Origin: Humitalea rosea
GTDB taxonomy: Bacteria > Pseudomonadota > Alphaproteobacteria > Acetobacterales > Acetobacteraceae
Assembly (NCBI RefSeq): GCF_003253705.1
Contig: NZ_QKYU01000003.1
Location: forward strand, 1 to 64,000
Reading direction: 5' to 3'
Length of the DNA stretch: 64,000 nucleotides
The notes under the pieces are model-generated. The model had not been told where the DNA came from, searched no databases, and saw nothing but the letters and a program-made list of their open reading frames with translations. The translations under genes and the position numbers were made by a program. Of this stretch, positions 27,930 to 36,592 are shown piece by piece (the first letter of the stretch is position 1; the number at the start of each line of letters is the position of its first letter).

Positions 27930-30734
27930 TCACCCCTCGGCGGTCGCGGGCGCCAGCAGCGCGGTGAGCGCCGCCACCAGCTCGCCCCGGGCCAGGGGCT
28001 TGCGCAGGACCGGCGCGCCCTGGGTCTGCTCGGACGGCAGGTTGGAATAGCCGGTGGTGAAGACCATCGGGACGCCCCGCTGGCGCAGCTTCTCCGCCAC
28101 CGGGAAGATCTGCCGCCCGCCCAGGTTCACATCCAGCACCGCCGCATCCAGCCGTCCCGCCTGTGCGATCAGCGCGAAGGCCTCGTCCGGCGTTCGCGCC
28201 GGCCCAACCAGTTCGCAGCCCAGTTCCTCGATGATGTCCCGCAGTTCCAGCGCGATCAGCGTCTCATCCTCTGCCAGCAGGATCCTCCGGCCCCGCATCC
28301 CGGTATTCCTTGGGACCGCGTGCGGCGCGGCGTGCGGAACGCCAAGCGGCTGCGGCGCCGCGACATAGGGCTGCAGCATCGTCACATCGATGGTGATGAT
28401 GGCCCGCAGGCCGAAGCGGCTCCAATCCCGCTCGAACTCCCCTTTCAACTGGCCGGCCACGGTCGCCTCGATGAGCGTGCTGCCGAAGCCGCGGCCGGTC
28501 GGCGGCTCGCTCACCACCGGGCCGCCGCTCTCGGACCAGGTCAGCCGCAGCTTGCCGCCGGGCAGCAGCACCCAGTCGATGTCGATGCGGCCGTCTCTGG
28601 CCGATAGCGCGCCATATTTCGCCGCATTGGTCGCCAGTTCATGCAGGACCATCGACATCGGCTGCACCGCATCGGCGATCAGGACCACCATGGGGCCGGA
28701 GGTGCGGAAGCGATCGCCGACGTCATGCGCCGCAAGCTCCTCCTCCACCATCCGGTTCAGTTCCGAGCCGATCCAGCGGCCCCTGGCCAGCAGCGAATGC
28801 GCGCGGGCGAGGGCGGCGACACGGCCCTCGATCGCGGCGGCAAAGTCGGGGACGGTGGCGGCCCGGGTCAGGCGGATGACGCTCTGCACCACCGCGAGCA
28901 CGTTCTTGGCCCGATGGTCCACCTCGGCCGCCAGCAGCGCCTGGATCTCGGTGGCCTGGCGTTCCTCGGTCACGTCACGGGCAACGCCGGTGACACGGGC
29001 GGCGGCGCCGCTCATCGGGTCCGGCACCGCAAAGGCACGGTCATGCAGCCGCCGCTCACCACCATCGGCGCGCAGCATCCTGTATTCGATGTCGTACGGG
29101 CCTTCGCGGCGGGCGGCGCGGACGCGCTCGCGATCCTCCGGATGTACGGCCGCGAGCCAGGCCTCCGCGGCGTTCTGCGGCGCCGTCGCGGGGTGCCCGG
29201 TGATGCGCGCCCAGGCCGGGCTGACATAGCGCATGCGACCGGTCGAGGGCTCGGCCACGTAGAAGATCTCGTCGATCGTCTCGGCGATCTGGCGGAAGCG
29301 CGCCTCGCTTTCCGCCAGCGCCTGCTCGGTCTGCTTCAGCGCGGTGATGTCCAGATGCGCGCCGACCATCCGCAACGCCCGGCCCTTGGCATCGCGTTCG
29401 ATCTCGGCCCGGGCGGCGGTCCAGCGGATGCCGCCTTCGGGCGTCACGATCCGGTATTCCTGGGCATAGGTCGTGGTCGTGCCCGGGCTCTCGATCGCAT
29501 AGAGGAAGGCGGCCTGCGCCCGTTCACGATCCTCCGGATGCAGGCGCGCGACCCAGTCGTCGTGCTGCTCGGTCCTGGGCTCGGCCGCCATGCCCTGCAA
29601 CGCCATGTATTCCGGGGAGCGGCGGTTGACCCCGGTCGGCAGGTCGATCTCGAAACCGCCGACACGGCCGATGCGCTGCACCCGCCGCAGCCAGGCCTCG
29701 CTTTCGAGCAGGGCGGAGGTGAGGCCGGAATTATCCGCCGTCAGCCGCTGCTGGTCCCGCCGCACCCGCAGGCTGAGCAGCAGCAGCGCCAGCGTCATGG
29801 GCAGGCCGAGCGCCAGATGCGGCAGCAGCCCGCTCCACCATTGCTGGATGATGGAGTCCCGCGAGCGACTTGCCAGGGCATAGATCGGGAAGCCCGGCAG
29901 CTGGCGCGCCGCGATGATCTGCGCATCGCCGGTGAAGGGAGAGCGGGTCTCGATCGCGAAGCCGTCGCCCTGCATGGCGCCCAGGATCGGTGAATCGGCA
30001 GGCAGCCGGGCCGGCGGGCCGCCATCGTTGCCGCCATCGTTGTTGGTGTGGACCAATACGGCGCCATCGGCCCGGACCAGCCCAATCACCGCTTCATCGC
30101 CGAGCACCCGGCGCATGCCATCGGCCAGCGTCGCCGGCTCGACCGAGAGGTTGACGATGCCGTCGAAGCTGCCGCGCGGCAGGCCATTGCCGGTGTTCTG
30201 CCGGCGGCGGGAGACGGCAAAGAACGGCCGCCCCTCGAAGTGCCCGACGTGGACCGCGCTGATATGCACATCCGGCGCATCCGCCGCCTTCAGCGCCAGG
30301 AAGAAGTCGCGATCCGCGACGACCGTCTCGTTGCGCGGGACCGGGAACAAGGTCGCGCTGAGCAAGGGCACGCCATCGCGGTCCATGACATGGGACGCAA
30401 TGCCCTGGGGCACTTCGGCCACCATCTTGGCAAGGTCGCCGTGCAGCTCGGCCTCGCGCGCATGGATCTCCGCGTCCGACAAGCCGCGCAGCAACTCATT
30501 GATCCGCCCGGCGGCCAGGGCGTAGCCCGAGAGGATGCGGTTGCCGTAGTCAGCCCCGCCCTCCGCCGCGCGTTGCAGGTCGCTCCGCGCATCGCGCCAG
30601 ACTTGCAGCCAGCTCAGTTCGGCGCCGGCGCCAAGCAGCATCATGGGGATCAGCACGGCCGCGTAGGGAAGCAGATGCACGAAGCGGGAGGGCCGGTGCG
30701 GCGGGAGGCGTTCGGTCACGGACTGGATCGGCAA
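27930..30734 (-). CDS. Hybrid HWE-family sensor histidine kinase with C-terminal receiver
   Basis: The 934-residue protein has membrane segments near 18-40 and 300-325 that bracket a periplasmic sensing domain (dCache-like). Two PAS domains follow (about 345-465 and 470-595), then an HWE kinase core with the H-box EVDHRAKNVLAVVQS, the LHELATNAAKYGAL N box and the WSE motif. A receiver domain comes last (about 815-930; ILLAEDETLIALEL, phosphoacceptor in VLDVNLGG). HWE kinases often control general stress or light responses in alphaproteobacteria. No partner regulator gene is adjacent. The attached receiver may be a phosphate sink or relay. Confidence 0.9.
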   Translation of the reverse strand: MPIQSVTERLPPHRPSRFVHLLPYAAVLIPMMLLGAGAELSWLQVWRDARSDLQRAAEGGADYGNRILSGYALAAGRINELLRGLSDAEIHAREAELHGDLAKMVAEVPQGIASHVMDRDGVPLLSATLFPVPRNETVVADRDFFLALKAADAPDVHISAVHVGHFEGRPFFAVSRRRQNTGNGLPRGSFDGIVNLSVEPATLADGMRRVLGDEAVIGLVRADGAVLVHTNNDGGNDGGPPARLPADSPILGAMQGDGFAIETRSPFTGDAQIIAARQLPGFPIYALASRSRDSIIQQWWSGLLPHLALGLPMTLALLLLSLRVRRDQQRLTADNSGLTSALLESEAWLRRVQRIGRVGGFEIDLPTGVNRRSPEYMALQGMAAEPRTEQHDDWVARLHPEDRERAQAAFLYAIESPGTTTTYAQEYRIVTPEGGIRWTAARAEIERDAKGRALRMVGAHLDITALKQTEQALAESEARFRQIAETIDEIFYVAEPSTGRMRYVSPAWARITGHPATAPQNAAEAWLAAVHPEDRERVRAARREGPYDIEYRMLRADGGERRLHDRAFAVPDPMSGAAARVTGVARDVTEERQATEIQALLAAEVDHRAKNVLAVVQSVIRLTRAATVPDFAAAIEGRVAALARAHSLLARGRWIGSELNRMVEEELAAHDVGDRFRTSGPMVVLIADAVQPMSMVLHELATNAAKYGALSARDGRIDIDWVLLPGGKLRLTWSESGGPVVSEPPTGRGFGSTLIEATVAGQLKGEFERDWSRFGLRAIITIDVTMLQPYVAAPQPLGVPHAAPHAVPRNTGMRGRRILLAEDETLIALELRDIIEELGCELVGPARTPDEAFALIAQAGRLDAAVLDVNLGGRQIFPVAEKLRQRGVPMVFTTGYSNLPSEQTQGAPVLRKPLARGELVAALTALLAPATAEG

Positions 30735-30850
30735 GCAAGGTGTCTCCCCAAGGGGACTTATCTGGCGCCCTCAAATAAACGCCTTACGGCGCAACGCCGG
30801 ACGGGGTGTGAAAGTTGCCTCGGTGTCCGGCCGAACTGCCGTCCCCGCCT

Positions 30851-31318
30851 TCAGCTGTTGTGCCCGGTCTCCGGTTTGTTGCCATGCGAGACCTCGGGCG
30901 TGCCGCGGAACAGGGACATATGGGTATGGGTCGCGACCCAGGGGGCGCCGATGGCCGCGCGGGCGAAGGAGACGGTGGCGCGGCCGCGGCGGTCGAAATC
31001 GCCGCCATCGGCCAGATGGCCGATGGAATCCCAGACCGCCATGCCCACGGCGAAGAGCCGATCGGGCGAGACGAGGGCCCGTACCCCATCCAACCGCCAG
31101 CGGAAGTCCTCGATGGTCGGCCAGACCTTACGCCACTGGGTCGTCTCGGCGTGCTCGCGGCCGGTGACGAAGTCGGTGAAGGTCCCGAAGGCCAGCAGGT
31201 CGTCGGCGAAGAGATGCCGTGCCCCGGTGTAATCCACCGCCCGCACCTGCGCCGAGAGCGCATCGAACCAGGCCTTCACCAGGGCCAGGTCGTCGGGATC
31301 GGTCGGGCTTTTGGTCAT
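30851..31318 (-). CDS. SnoaL/NTF2-like fold protein
   Basis: The 155-residue protein starts at the ATG at 31318; longer open sequence upstream lies in the SDR gene. It shows the SnoaL-like pattern of an N-terminal helix (DDLALVKAWFDALSAQV), then ARHLFADDLLAFGTF, and a C-terminal sheet with WVATHTHMSLFRG. Related proteins are polyketide cyclases, isomerases or dehydratases, or non-enzymatic, so no reaction is assigned. It shares a strand with the SDR and transglutaminase genes, 16 bases from the SDR start. Confidence 0.7.
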   Translation of the reverse strand: MTKSPTDPDDLALVKAWFDALSAQVRAVDYTGARHLFADDLLAFGTFTDFVTGREHAETTQWRKVWPTIEDFRWRLDGVRALVSPDRLFAVGMAVWDSIGHLADGGDFDRRGRATVSFARAAIGAPWVATHTHMSLFRGTPEVSHGNKPETGHNS

Positions 31319-31334
31319 CGCGGTCTCCGGGGTG

Positions 31335-32108
31335 TCACAACAGGCCGCGCGCGATGCCACCATCGGCCGCAACGGACTGGCCGACCACATAGCCGCTGCG
31401 GGGGGAGGCGAGGAAGGCCGCCACATCGGCGATCTCCTCCGCGGTCCCGAACCGGCCGAGAGGGATGTCGGCGGCGAAGCGGGCCAGCACCGTCTCGCGG
31501 GTGGTACCCTCGGCCGCGGCCAGGGCATCGGCGCGGCGGCGCCAGAGCCGGGTGAGCGTGCGGCCGGGCAGCACGGCGTTGACGCGGATGCCCTGGGGCA
31601 GAAGCTCGGCCGCCAGGGTCTTCACCAGCGCGAGGTGGCCTGCCTTGTGGACGTTGGAGACGATCTGCTCGGGGTAGGGCATCCGCGCCGAGGCCGCGCC
31701 GAACAGCACAACCCGCGCGCCCTTCGCCCGGGTCAGCGCCGGCAGGAAGCCACGCACGAGCCGGACGGTGGCAAGGATGTTCAGCTCGTGGTTCGCCCGC
31801 CAGTCATCGTCGGTCAGCGCGGCGAAGGCGGAGCGCTGGCTGCCGCCGACCGCGACCACCAGAATGTCCAGATGCGGGTGCGCCGCGTCCCAGTCCATCA
31901 CGAGGCGGGTGACCGAAGCCGCATCCGTGGCATCGGCGGTGAGGCTCGCCGCCCCGATCGAGGCGGCGGCCGCGGCAATGGTCGCGGCATCGCGCGCGAC
32001 GAGGGTGACCTGGGCGTTCTCGGCCGCCAGGGCGGCGCCCGTGGCCAGCCCGATCCCGTCGCTGGCGCCGACCACCAGCGCCAACTGCCCGGCAATACGC
32101 AAATCCAT
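31335..32108 (-). CDS. SDR-family protein with replaced catalytic Ser and Tyr
   Basis: The 257-residue protein has a short-chain dehydrogenase/reductase Rossmann fold with the cofactor loop GASDGIG (residues 14-20), N110, and the C-terminal DGGIARG. The canonical tetrad is broken. K155 and N110 are present, but position 151 is Ser in SNVHK instead of Tyr, and 138 is Ala instead of Ser. It is thus one of the SDR-like proteins with an unusual active site, and may bind NAD(P) without normal oxidoreductase activity. It lies between the transglutaminase and SnoaL-like genes. Confidence 0.88.
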   Translation of the reverse strand: MDLRIAGQLALVVGASDGIGLATGAALAAENAQVTLVARDAATIAAAAASIGAASLTADATDAASVTRLVMDWDAAHPHLDILVVAVGGSQRSAFAALTDDDWRANHELNILATVRLVRGFLPALTRAKGARVVLFGAASARMPYPEQIVSNVHKAGHLALVKTLAAELLPQGIRVNAVLPGRTLTRLWRRRADALAAAEGTTRETVLARFAADIPLGRFGTAEEIADVAAFLASPRSGYVVGQSVAADGGIARGLL

Positions 32109-32146
32109 TTGTTCGTCCCCTGTCCTTGGGGACGCAGACTGCGTGT

Positions 32147-32950
32147 CTAGGCCTCGACGGTCCAGACCTTGAAATCGGCGAGGATGTTCGGACCGAAGGT
32201 ATTGCTGATCGCCACATCCGCCGCATCGCGGCCACGGGCGATCAGGACCCGGCCGATGCGCGGCTTGTTGTTGCGCGCATCGAAGGTGTACCAGCGGCCG
32301 CCCACGAAAACCTCCATCCAGGCAGAGAAATCCATCGGATCGGGCGAGATCGGCACGCCGATGTCACCGAGGTAGCCGGTGCAGTAACGGGTTGGGAAGT
32401 TCATGCAGCGCAGGAAGGCGATCGCCAGATGCGCATAGTCGCGGCAGACGCCCTTCTTTTCCTGCCAGGCATCCCAGGCGCCGCGGGTGGAGCGGGCGTC
32501 CTGGTAATTGAAGACGATGTGGTTGTGCACGAAGTCGCAGATCGCCTGCACCCGCGCCCAGCCCGGCGGTGTGTGGCCGAAGAGGTTCCAGGCGATGTCC
32601 GACAGGCGGTCCGTTTCGCAGTAGCGGCTGCCGAGGAGGTAGACGAGCGTGTCCTCCGGCAGATCCTCGACCGGCGTCTGCCAGGCATCCGGCTGCGCCG
32701 GATCGGGCAGGCCCGTGTCGTTGACCAGCGCATCGGTGCTGAGGCGGATGCGCCCGGCAGGGGCCACGATCCGCGAGCACCAGTTGCCGAACCCGTCGCG
32801 ATAGGCCGAGACCGGCACCGGTGGCTCGGTCCTCAAATGGTCCGGTGCCACGATATCCGACACCCGCGAGGAGTGGATGTGCAGCGTCAGGATCATCGGC
32901 GTGGGCTGCGGGCAGTCGTAGGTGAGGGCGTATCCGAGGCGTAGGCGCAA
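32147..32950 (-). CDS. Transglutaminase-like protein lacking the catalytic His
   Basis: The 267-residue protein has the N-terminal domain (RLGYALTYD, QPTPMILTLH) and core of bacterial transglutaminase-like proteins. The nucleophile is C169 in GVCRDYAHL and the Asp is D224 in YTFDARNN. The usual histidine position (HAW) reads FSAW, with Ser at 209. I chose the TTG at 32950 because family members start this way. The family includes proteases and peptidoglycan or amide-acting enzymes. With His absent, activity would need another residue or be lost. Confidence 0.85.
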   Translation of the reverse strand: MRLRLGYALTYDCPQPTPMILTLHIHSSRVSDIVAPDHLRTEPPVPVSAYRDGFGNWCSRIVAPAGRIRLSTDALVNDTGLPDPAQPDAWQTPVEDLPEDTLVYLLGSRYCETDRLSDIAWNLFGHTPPGWARVQAICDFVHNHIVFNYQDARSTRGAWDAWQEKKGVCRDYAHLAIAFLRCMNFPTRYCTGYLGDIGVPISPDPMDFSAWMEVFVGGRWYTFDARNNKPRIGRVLIARGRDAADVAISNTFGPNILADFKVWTVEA

Positions 32951-33042
32951 GTCGGGGTGTCTCCGGCACCGGATCGGCGCATGCCGAACCTATCGTGCCT
33001 TAACGCCGAAGTCCCGGTTTGGTTTGACGCCGGATCGTGCTG

Positions 33043-33831
33043 CTATTTCTCGACGAAGGCTTTTTCGATGACGTAGTGCCCGGGGCTGGAGGACGAGCCC
33101 TCGACGAAGCCGCGTTCGGTCAGCAGCGCCTTGGTCTCGGCCAGCATCTCGGGGCTGCCGCAGAGCATGAAGCGGTCGCGTTCCGGCGACAGCGGCGGCA
33201 GGCCGAGATGGGTCGCGGCCCGGCCGCTGGCGAGCAGGGTCGTGATCCGCTCGCGCATCGGGAAGGGCTCGCGCGTCACCGAGGGCAGATACAGCAGCTT
33301 GCCGGCCAACAGCTCGCCCAGCATCTCGTCCTGCGGCAGGGCGGCGATCATGTCGCGATAGGCGAGCTCGGCCACCTGGCGGACGGTATGGCTGACCACG
33401 ACGCGGGGGAAGCGGTCCCAGGTCTCGGGCTCGCGGATCACCGAGAGGAAGGGCGCAAGGCCGGTGCCGGTCCCGAGCAGCCAGAGCGTCTCGCCCGGCA
33501 GCAGGTTGTCGAGCAGCAGCGTGCCGGTCGCCTTGCGCCCGATCAGCACGGTGTCGCCCACCTGGATGTGCTGCAGGCGGGAGGTCAGCGGCCCGTTCGG
33601 CACCTTGATCGACAGGAACTCCAGCCCGTCGTCCCAGGGCGGGGAGACCATGGAATAGGCGCGCAGCAGCGGTCGGCCATCGACCTTCAGCCCGATCATG
33701 GCGAATTGCCCCGCGAGGAACCGGAACCCCGGATCGCGGGTGCAGCGGAAGGTGAAGAGCCGGTCCGTCCAGTGATGGACGTGGGTCACGGTTTCTTCGA
33801 GGAAGGGCGAGGGGGCGGCGCTGGCGGACAT
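33043..33831 (-). CDS. fpr: Ferredoxin-NADP+ reductase
   Basis: The 262-residue protein begins at the ATG at 33831; the upstream open frame overlaps the divergent GNAT gene. It has the FAD-binding motif RAYSMVSP (residues about 58-65), the NADP-binding GTGTGLAPFLSVIRE, and the CGSPEM region. It ends AFVEK, typical of the bacterial Fpr class. It exchanges electrons between NADPH and ferredoxin or flavodoxin. It could feed a ferredoxin-dependent reductase such as the 6-hydroxynicotinate reductase homologue, but the two genes are far apart. Confidence 0.93.
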   Translation of the reverse strand: MSASAAPSPFLEETVTHVHHWTDRLFTFRCTRDPGFRFLAGQFAMIGLKVDGRPLLRAYSMVSPPWDDGLEFLSIKVPNGPLTSRLQHIQVGDTVLIGRKATGTLLLDNLLPGETLWLLGTGTGLAPFLSVIREPETWDRFPRVVVSHTVRQVAELAYRDMIAALPQDEMLGELLAGKLLYLPSVTREPFPMRERITTLLASGRAATHLGLPPLSPERDRFMLCGSPEMLAETKALLTERGFVEGSSSSPGHYVIEKAFVEK

Positions 33832-33913
33832 GGGCTCTGCTATGCCTCCACGCGTGCTGCGACGCAACGCGGCCCATCTGGACGGCGGCGCGGCCGGGGT
33901 GCAGGAGCCTGCC

Positions 33914-34621
33914 ATGACCACCGATCCGACGACCGACACCTGGGGCAATCCCGTGGGGCCCTTGCTCGATGCGACGCCGCGGCCGCTGCCGGCGCGGGTG
34001 CCGCATCGCGGCGGGGTCATCGACCTCGAACCTCTGCATGTCCGCCATGTGCCCGATCTGTGGCGGGCGGTGCAGGGGCAGGACGCGAGCTGGTCCTGGA
34101 TGGGCTATGGCCCCTTCGCGACCGAGGCGGCGCTGCGCGCCCAGGTCGCAGCCTTCGCCTCGGCGCATGATCCCCTGGTCTGGGCGGTGCGCGCGCATCG
34201 TTCTGGCGCCATCGAGGGCTGGCTGTCGCTGATGGACATCCAGCCCGGCAATGCCGCGGTGGAGATCGGCCATATCTGGTTCGGTCCCCGCCTGCGCCGG
34301 ACCCGCGGCGCCACCGAGGCGATGGCGATCCTGATGCGCCATGTCATGGATGACCTCGGCTACCGGCGTCTGGTCTGGAAGTGCAATGCGTTGAACGCGG
34401 CCTCCAAAACCGCCGCGCTGCGGCTCGGCTTCGTGCCCGAGGGCGTGCTGCGCGCGGCACTGGTGATCAAGGGGCGGCGGCGGGACACGGCGATGTTCTC
34501 GATCCTGGCCGATGAATGGCCGGCCTGCCGCGACGCGCTGCTCGCCTGGCTGGATGAGGCCAATATCGACCATACCGGCGCCCCCCGCGAGGGGCTGGCC
34601 GCGATCCGCGCCCGGGGTTGA
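33914..34621 (+). CDS. GNAT-family N-acetyltransferase (RimJ/RimL-like)
   Basis: The 235-residue protein starts at the ATG at 33914 with GGAG 6 bases upstream. It has the GNAT fold, with a conserved acceptor-side strand GWLSLMDIQPG, the EIGHIWFGPRLRRTRGATEA acetyl-CoA loop region, and C-terminal CNALNAASKTAALRLGF. It looks like the RimJ/RimL subgroup that acetylates protein N-termini or small amines. The target is unknown. It is divergent from fpr. Confidence 0.85.
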   Translation: MTTDPTTDTWGNPVGPLLDATPRPLPARVPHRGGVIDLEPLHVRHVPDLWRAVQGQDASWSWMGYGPFATEAALRAQVAAFASAHDPLVWAVRAHRSGAIEGWLSLMDIQPGNAAVEIGHIWFGPRLRRTRGATEAMAILMRHVMDDLGYRRLVWKCNALNAASKTAALRLGFVPEGVLRAALVIKGRRRDTAMFSILADEWPACRDALLAWLDEANIDHTGAPREGLAAIRARG

Positions 34622-34691
34622 AGGGGCGCCCCGGCCCGGTGCCGGCAAGCCGGCGCTTGGCTCTGGGCCGGCATCAGGCTATGCCTAAGCT

Positions 34692-34706
34692 GTAACGGTT
34701 GGTTAC
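34692..34706. promoter_or_regulatory. GTAAC-N5-GTTAC inverted repeat before the amidase gene
   Basis: The 15-base stretch has GTAAC, five bases, then its reverse complement GTTAC, 44 bases upstream of the amidase start. A single GTTAC lies at 34740-34744. This could be an operator for a dimeric regulator. No regulator gene is adjacent, so the assignment is tentative. Confidence 0.25.
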
Positions 34707-34750
34707 CGGCCCGATCGCCGCGACCGAACCGCGCGGGGGGTTACAGCGTC

Positions 34751-35944
34751 ATGTCCGATCCATCCGATCCCTATGGCGCTTTCATGCCCGGCCCGCGCGC
34801 GACCCTTGCCGGCGCACCCGAGGGGCCGCTGGCAGGGCTGAGCTTTTGCGCCAAGGATTTGTTCGACATTGCCGGCCATGTCACCGGCTACGGCAATCCG
34901 GACTGGGCGCGCACGCATCCGCCCGCAGTCGCCTCGGCGCCGATCATCGCGGATCTGGTCGCCGCCGGCGCCAGCCTCGCGGGCAAGAGCAAGACCGTGG
35001 AACTCGCCTATGGTCTGACCGGCGAGAATATCTGGTACGGCACCCCCATCAACCCCGCGGCGCCGGACCGGTTTCCCGGCGGATCGTCCTGCGGTTCGGC
35101 CGCGGCGGTGGCGGGCGGGCTCGTCGATTTCGCGCTGGGCTCGGATACCGGCGGCTCGGTCCGCATCCCGGCCTCCTATTGCGGCATCTTCGGCATCCGA
35201 CCGTCCTGGGGGGCGGTGAACCTGACCGGGGCCTGCGGCCTTGGCCCCTCCTTCGACACCGCGGGCTGGTTCGCCTCCACCGCGGGCGTGCTGCGCCGGG
35301 TCGGCGATGTGCTGTTGCCCAGCAATGGCGAACTCGGCCTCGGGCCGCTGCTGCGGGTGCAGGAAGCCTGGGTGAATGCACTGCCGCAGGTGGCGACGGC
35401 ACTGCAACCGGGCCTGGCCGCCGCCGAGCGGGTGCTGGGCCCGTCGCTGGCGCTGAATGTGGCGCCGGAGGGGCTGGTCGCCTTCTACGATAATTTCCGC
35501 TGTGCCCAGGCGGCCGAGGCCTGGACGACGCTTGGCCCCTGGGTCGAGGCGACCGGCCCGGCCTTCGGCCCTGGCGTGAAGGAACGCTTCGAGGCCGCCC
35601 GCGACCTCGCCCCGGCGCTCGCCGCGCGCGGCCGGGCGTTCCGCAGCCTGATCCAGGCCCGGATGCGCGCGCTGCTGGCCGGCGGGGCAGTGCTGGCCTA
35701 TCCGACCAGCCCGGCGCCCGCGCCGCGTCTCGGCGCCGATCTCGCGACCCAGCAGGCGGTGCGGGAGGCGACCATGTCGGTCACCGCCATCGCCGGCCTC
35801 GCCGGGCTTTGCGAAGTGACGCTGCCGGTCGCGCGGCATGATGGCGCCCCGGTCGGGCTGTCTCTGGTCGCGGGGCCGGGGCGCGACCGTGCCCTGCTGG
35901 CCCTGGCCGTGCGCGTGGCGGCGGAGGCCGGGCTGCCGGGGTGA
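34751..35944 (+). CDS. Amidase (amidase-signature family)
   Basis: The 397-residue hydrolase has the complete Ser-cisSer-Lys triad context. The lysine is in FCAKDLFD, the cis-Ser in GGSSCGSAAAVAGG, and the nucleophile region is GSDTGGSVRIPASYCG. It cleaves amides of unknown type. At 397 residues it is shorter than GatA-type amidases. It is alone on its strand with its own upstream gap of 129 bases. Confidence 0.9.
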   Translation: MSDPSDPYGAFMPGPRATLAGAPEGPLAGLSFCAKDLFDIAGHVTGYGNPDWARTHPPAVASAPIIADLVAAGASLAGKSKTVELAYGLTGENIWYGTPINPAAPDRFPGGSSCGSAAAVAGGLVDFALGSDTGGSVRIPASYCGIFGIRPSWGAVNLTGACGLGPSFDTAGWFASTAGVLRRVGDVLLPSNGELGLGPLLRVQEAWVNALPQVATALQPGLAAAERVLGPSLALNVAPEGLVAFYDNFRCAQAAEAWTTLGPWVEATGPAFGPGVKERFEAARDLAPALAARGRAFRSLIQARMRALLAGGAVLAYPTSPAPAPRLGADLATQQAVREATMSVTAIAGLAGLCEVTLPVARHDGAPVGLSLVAGPGRDRALLALAVRVAAEAGLPG

Positions 35945-36042
35945 GCCTGTCCGGCCCTTTGCGCGCCCCGTTGTTTTTCGCCGCCCCACCGGCGCAGGCC
36001 GGCCCCGTTGCAAGGAGCCTTCCGCTGCGTTAGGCCGATGCC

Positions 36043-36561
36043 ATGCCGATCCGTGACGCCACCGCCGCCGATGCCGACGCCATCGCCGTGATCTATGCCC
36101 ATCATGTCCTGCATGGGACCGGGACCTTCGAGGAGACGCCGCCACCGGCCTCCGAGATGGCCGCGCGCATCGCCAAGGTGCAGGCCGCCGGCTGGGCCTG
36201 GCTGGTCGCCGAGGATGGCGGCATCGTGCAGGGCTACGCCTATTTCGCGCAGTATCGCGACCGCAGCGCCTATCGCTTCACGGCCGAGGACAGCGTCTAT
36301 GTCCGCCCCGATGTGGCTGGCCAGGGCGTGGGCAAGTCCCTCGTCGCGGTGCTGCTGGCCCGGGCGGAGGCGGCGGGGTTCCGCCAGATGCTGGCGGTGA
36401 TCGGCGATTCCGACAATGTCGGCTCGATCGGGCTGCATGTCTCGCTCGGCTTCAAGCCTGCCGGCACGTTCAAATCGACCGGGTTCAAATTCGGCCGCTG
36501 GGTCGATGTCGTGAACATGCAGAAGCCCCTCGGTGAGGGCGACCGTACCCTGCCTGCGTAA
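36043..36561 (+). CDS. GNAT-family N-acetyltransferase (phosphinothricin acetyltransferase-like)
   Basis: The 172-residue protein has the small Pat/MddA-type GNAT layout: IRDATAADADAIAVIYAHHV at the start, GYAYFAQYRDRSAYRFTAEDSVYV, and the acetyl-CoA loop DVAGQGVGKSL. The last third, GLHVSLGFKPAGTFKSTGFKFGRW, is characteristic. Such enzymes acetylate phosphinothricin, methionine sulfoximine or similar amino compounds. It lies 31 bases ahead of the dehydrogenase gene and may share its transcript. Confidence 0.88.
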   Translation: MPIRDATAADADAIAVIYAHHVLHGTGTFEETPPPASEMAARIAKVQAAGWAWLVAEDGGIVQGYAYFAQYRDRSAYRFTAEDSVYVRPDVAGQGVGKSLVAVLLARAEAAGFRQMLAVIGDSDNVGSIGLHVSLGFKPAGTFKSTGFKFGRWVDVVNMQKPLGEGDRTLPA

Positions 36562-36592
36562 AGACGGGCTGGCCCGACAGGAGAGAACATCC

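Noticed and set aside
34647-34662. Hairpin GCCGGC-type repeat after the GNAT gene as an intrinsic terminator
   Set aside because: No T-run follows, and such short GC repeats are frequent by chance here.
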